This document shows, piece after piece, positions 23,849 through 25,647 of a stretch of DNA of 25,647 nt. The notes under the pieces were generated by a model, which worked only from the letters and a program-made list of their open reading frames with translations, made no database searches and had not been told where the DNA came from. This stretch comes from Spirochaetaceae bacterium (GTDB taxonomy: Bacteria; Spirochaetota; Spirochaetia; Treponematales; Breznakiellaceae). The position numbers were made by a program, and so were the translations under genes. Numbering within the stretch: the stretch's first letter is position 1; each line of letters starts with the position of its first letter. The stretch lies in the NCBI GenBank assembly GCA_031284645.1, contig JAITXS010000132.1, positions 1-25,647 of the forward strand, in the 5' to 3' direction.

Positions 23849-24748
23849 TTACGCTTTTTTTATGCCTACCCATTTCTTGACAAAGCCGCAGGGACGGTAG
23901 GTCATCTTTGCCTGTCTTAAACCGTCGTCACCTAAATCCTGCTCCCGATTAATATACATAACCGTTTCAGGAAGACTTTCGGCATAACTTTGATTTATAT
24001 ACTGATAAATCCCTTTATATTCGTCTATTCCTTTTTCAAAATGAACGGCAAAACTCTTCCCTCCGGCAAGGCTCTCGCCGAGGCACCAAGCGACAGGCCG
24101 CCCTTTTACATAGAAAACCGCCCCGTCCAGAGCAAGCGTATCAAATAGTTCCAGAGCCTCACAAGATGCGACATAGTCGCCATCGACTCGTTTGTCTTCC
24201 CTCCACAGCTCAAGTACGGAAAAGGCATCACCGGTTAAATCTGCGGTGAACACTTTTGAGCTGTGCTCGGGGTAGGAGAGTAAAAATGCGTTTACCAGAT
24301 TTCTTTTTTTATGATATTTTTTCCCGGAAAGCTTTGCCAAGTCTTCGCGAAGGTACAGGTAGTCAAAGTTATCGCGGTCTTCGCTTATTTCGATTCCCGA
24401 TTCCAAAAACAATCCGGTATTCTTTTCCGCTAAGGACTCGGGGATGTTTTTCCAATAACTGTGCGTTTTAAAAAGTTCCTGTAAAATATCCGGCCCGGGA
24501 CAGGACATGGGCGTCATAAAGAATTTTTTACCTTCACGCTCTCCTGAGATGATAATATTACCCCCCCCAAGAGAAGAAATACGGTAATTATAGCGTTTTC
24601 TGAAAAGATAAAGATTCGAAAAGGTGAATTCCGAGACACCATCTACCGTTCTTTGCAGGGCCGGGCGAAGAATTTCTTTGTGTTTAAGCTCAAGTTCCAC
24701 CCAATCAGAAAAAAGCGGTATACCCGCGTGCACACAATCTGTTTCCAT
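23849..24748 (-). CDS. DUF2156 / LPG-synthase C-terminal-like GNAT-fold protein
   Basis: This 299-residue cytoplasmic protein belongs to the DUF2156 family, related to the catalytic part of phosphatidylglycerol lysyltransferases but without their membrane helices. The landmarks are TFSNLYLFRKRYNYRI, DYLYLREDLAKLSGKKYHKKRN (about 128-149) and INREQDLGDDGLRQAKMTYRP near the end. An aminoacyl- or acyl-transfer role is inferred from the fold only. A run of eight G in the coding strand (codons for LGGGN near residue 61) sits in its first quarter, so a one-base change would break the frame. The ATG has no ribosome-binding site and a TATTAT/TATACT box lies right before it. Confidence 0.85.
   Translation of the reverse strand: METDCVHAGIPLFSDWVELELKHKEILRPALQRTVDGVSEFTFSNLYLFRKRYNYRISSLGGGNIIISGEREGKKFFMTPMSCPGPDILQELFKTHSYWKNIPESLAEKNTGLFLESGIEISEDRDNFDYLYLREDLAKLSGKKYHKKRNLVNAFLLSYPEHSSKVFTADLTGDAFSVLELWREDKRVDGDYVASCEALELFDTLALDGAVFYVKGRPVAWCLGESLAGGKSFAVHFEKGIDEYKGIYQYINQSYAESLPETVMYINREQDLGDDGLRQAKMTYRPCGFVKKWVGIKKA
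24561..24568 (-). repeat. G8 tract inside the DUF2156 gene
   Basis: The coding strand has eight G in a row, read in frame as consecutive glycine codons. The frame is intact in this sequence. Poly-G tracts are known slippage sites for phase variation in Treponema pallidum. Confidence 0.8.
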
Positions 24749-24792
24749 TTAGTATAATATGCCGCAAAAACAGAAAAAAGTAAATGCAGTAA

Positions 24793-24935
24793 TTGGGGTC
24801 TTGGGGAAAGGGTATGGGGTATAGGTTTTACCAGAAAGCTTGTATCGTCCCGAAGCCCCTAGCTCTTTGCTTCGGGAGTAGATAGGGTGGATTTCTGATA
24901 TTACTAACCCAATACCCTGAACCCTATTACCCTTG
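24793..24935. repeat. Dispersed intergenic repeat, copy A (inverted-repeat element)
   Basis: It begins with G-rich GGGTATGGGGTATAGG and ends with the opposite-strand type ACCCAATACCCTGAACCC, so the ends are roughly inverted. It includes GGTTTTACCAGAAAGC (24824-24839), repeated exactly in copy B. A perfect stem CCCGAAGC/GCTTCGGG (24849-24856, 24869-24876) lies in the middle. Confidence 0.6.
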
Positions 24936-25055
24936 CAATATCGCTTTAGTGGCAGAGCCCGCCCTGAAGAGGGCCGATGACTCAAACGTGAAAGCTTTTC
25001 GACAAAGGTAAGAGGTAAACATCTGAAAAAACCGTTGATTTTTTCAGATGTTTTT
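24936..25055 (+). ncRNA. Possible small RNA ending in a strong terminator
   Basis: A plus-strand terminator at 25017-25056 has no plus-strand gene in front of it. Upstream is a structured stretch with stem GCCCT/AGGGC around a GAAG loop (24961-24974) and a possible outer GAG/CTC pairing. It matches no riboswitch or RNA family I know, and I saw no clear promoter. Confidence 0.22.
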
Positions 25056-25056
25056 T
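25017..25056 (+). terminator. Strong Rho-independent terminator
   Basis: AAACATCTGAAAAAA (25017-25031) pairs perfectly with TTTTTTCAGATGTTT (25039-25053) around CCGTTGA, and the T-run continues to 25056. The T-run fits the plus strand best. On the minus strand only three T residues follow, though it may still help end the SUMF1 transcript. Confidence 0.75.
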
Positions 25057-25107
25057 CATCTCATATTTCAATCCTTTACGGCGGCAATCCGGCGGTAGAG
25101 GGGTCTA

Positions 25108-25185
25108 AATGGGGGTTTGGGTAATAGGGTAGAGGGTCTTGGTTTTACCAGAAAGCCCCTACCCAATACCCATACTCTACTTAGC
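25108..25185. repeat. Dispersed intergenic repeat, copy B
   Basis: GGGTAATAGGGTAGAGGG, then GGTTTTACCAGAAAGC (25141-25156, identical to copy A), then CCCCTACCCAATACCC. The two flanks are imperfect inverted repeats, so the whole can fold into a hairpin, as in small palindromic intergenic elements. Confidence 0.6.
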
Positions 25186-25202
25186 GATTCCCCCCGCGGA
25201 AC

Positions 25203-25647
25203 TCAGCGGCAGACCAACCGGAACCCCAAATAGTAGTACGCGCTGCCGGTGCTGCTGCGGTCGTCACGATAGAACACCGAACAGTGCGACGCACCATCGT
25301 TCCAACCCCCGCCCCGCTGCACACGGTCCGTACCCGAAGATAAATAAAGATCAAAACACCACTCCCGCACATTACCGCTCATGTCATACAGCTCTGCGGT
25401 ATTCGCCATCCTCTCCATTACAGGATGTGTCTTACCCCCTGCATTACTATTATGCCACGCAACATTCTCCGCTGTGTTACTCCCCGCATAGGTATATGTC
25501 CATGCAGACCCTGCATCACCACTCGGTACCCCTCCCCTCGCCGCATATTCCCACTCTGCCTCTCTTGGTAATCTGTACCCGTTATATAACGCTATCTTCG
25601 ACTCCTCTATTTGACCCTCTACCGCTACTCCCGCATTTTTTAATATA
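25203..25647 (-). CDS. SUMF1/EgtB/PvdO-family protein, 3' part only (runs off the window)
   Basis: The frame is open from the right edge of the window to TGA at 25203, giving 147 residues of a formylglycine-generating-enzyme fold. Clear landmarks are GYRLPREAEWEYAARGG, NVAWHNSNAGGKTHPV, LYDMSGNVREW, RGGGWND and YLGFRLVCR at the C-terminus. The start is not in the window. Compared with true FGE, the first active-site cysteine has an equivalent in SHCSVFYR but the second, five residues on, is Arg, so sulfatase activation is unlikely. Such proteins are common as multi-copy families in treponemes. Related SUMF1-fold proteins may act as non-haem iron enzymes or as surface-related proteins, so no precise function is claimed. 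Confidence 0.88.
   Translation of the reverse strand, partial: ILKNAGVAVEGQIEESKIALYNGYRLPREAEWEYAARGGVPSGDAGSAWTYTYAGSNTAENVAWHNSNAGGKTHPVMERMANTAELYDMSGNVREWCFDLYLSSGTDRVQRGGGWNDGASHCSVFYRDDRSSTGSAYYYLGFRLVCR

Larger units (their letters stand above)
24749..25202. other. 454-base intergenic region without a credible gene
   Basis: It contains a TATTAT/TATACT -10 box of the DUF2156 gene at its left edge. It also holds two copies of a GGGTATAGG/GGGTAATAGGG repeat, a perfect 8-bp stem at 24849-24876, a possible structured RNA and a strong terminator. I saw no convincing protein-coding frame in it on either strand. Confidence 0.7.

Noticed and set aside
24960..25000. Riboswitch resemblance (CCGATGACTC) to fluoride or SAM classes
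   Set aside because: The rest of either consensus is absent, and no matching downstream plus-strand gene exists.

Overview
The window looks like chromosomal DNA from a host-associated, anaerobic spirochaete, most likely Treponema-like. This is inferred from gene content and style, not from a marker gene. The pointers are a CheW protein, an HPr with a seryl phosphorylation site, GTP-type PEP carboxykinase, a dCache-HAMP-SpoIIE phosphatase, a DUF2974 lipase-like protein, a lax lipobox lipoprotein, a SUMF1-family protein, GGGTATAGGG-rich intergenic repeats and poly-G/poly-C tracts. No rRNA, tRNA, CRISPR array, insertion sequence or prophage was seen.

Layout. (1) 1-5806, plus strand: xdhB, xdhC, ygfK and ssnA form a tight operon for anaerobic purine/urate-type catabolism. 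The molybdopterin catalytic subunit is not in the window and may lie upstream. (2) 5844-10020, plus strand: a strong promoter, a perfect 12-bp palindrome at the predicted transcription start, then a membrane SpoIIE-type phosphatase overlapping by 4 bases a large protein that joins an N-terminal membrane/sensor-like module to an MFS transporter domain. This pair is the best candidate for a little-described signalling unit. (3) 10066-11635, minus strand: cytidine deaminase, then a DUF2974 hydrolase. (4) 11767-12603, plus: a Cof-type HAD phosphatase. (5) 12632-13920, minus: a membrane protein, a NUDIX hydrolase and an SH3-like lipoprotein. (6) 14125-15566, plus: an Fe-S family uracil-DNA glycosylase, then cheW with its own promoter. 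(7) 15790-18021, minus: HPr and pckG. (8) 18202-21333, plus: a full-length RND pump without its usual partners. (9) 21441-24748, minus: a secreted OB-fold protein, parB, a possible 36-residue ORF filling the parA-parB gap, parA and a DUF2156 acyltransferase-like protein. (10) 24749-25202: a repeat-rich intergenic region with a strong plus-strand terminator. (11) 25203-25647, minus: the 3' part of a SUMF1/EgtB-type gene running off the window edge.

How the genes work together. XdhB/XdhC pass electrons from purine hydroxylation, YgfK is a multidomain flavin/Fe-S redox enzyme known from the same pathway, and SsnA is its amidohydrolase. HPr and PckG suit a sugar-fermenting organism balancing PEP. 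ParA/ParB segregate the chromosome. Several genes (HAD, UDG, RND pump, parA, DUF2156) have a -10-like box a few bases before the start codon and no ribosome-binding site, which suggests leaderless or nearly leaderless transcripts.
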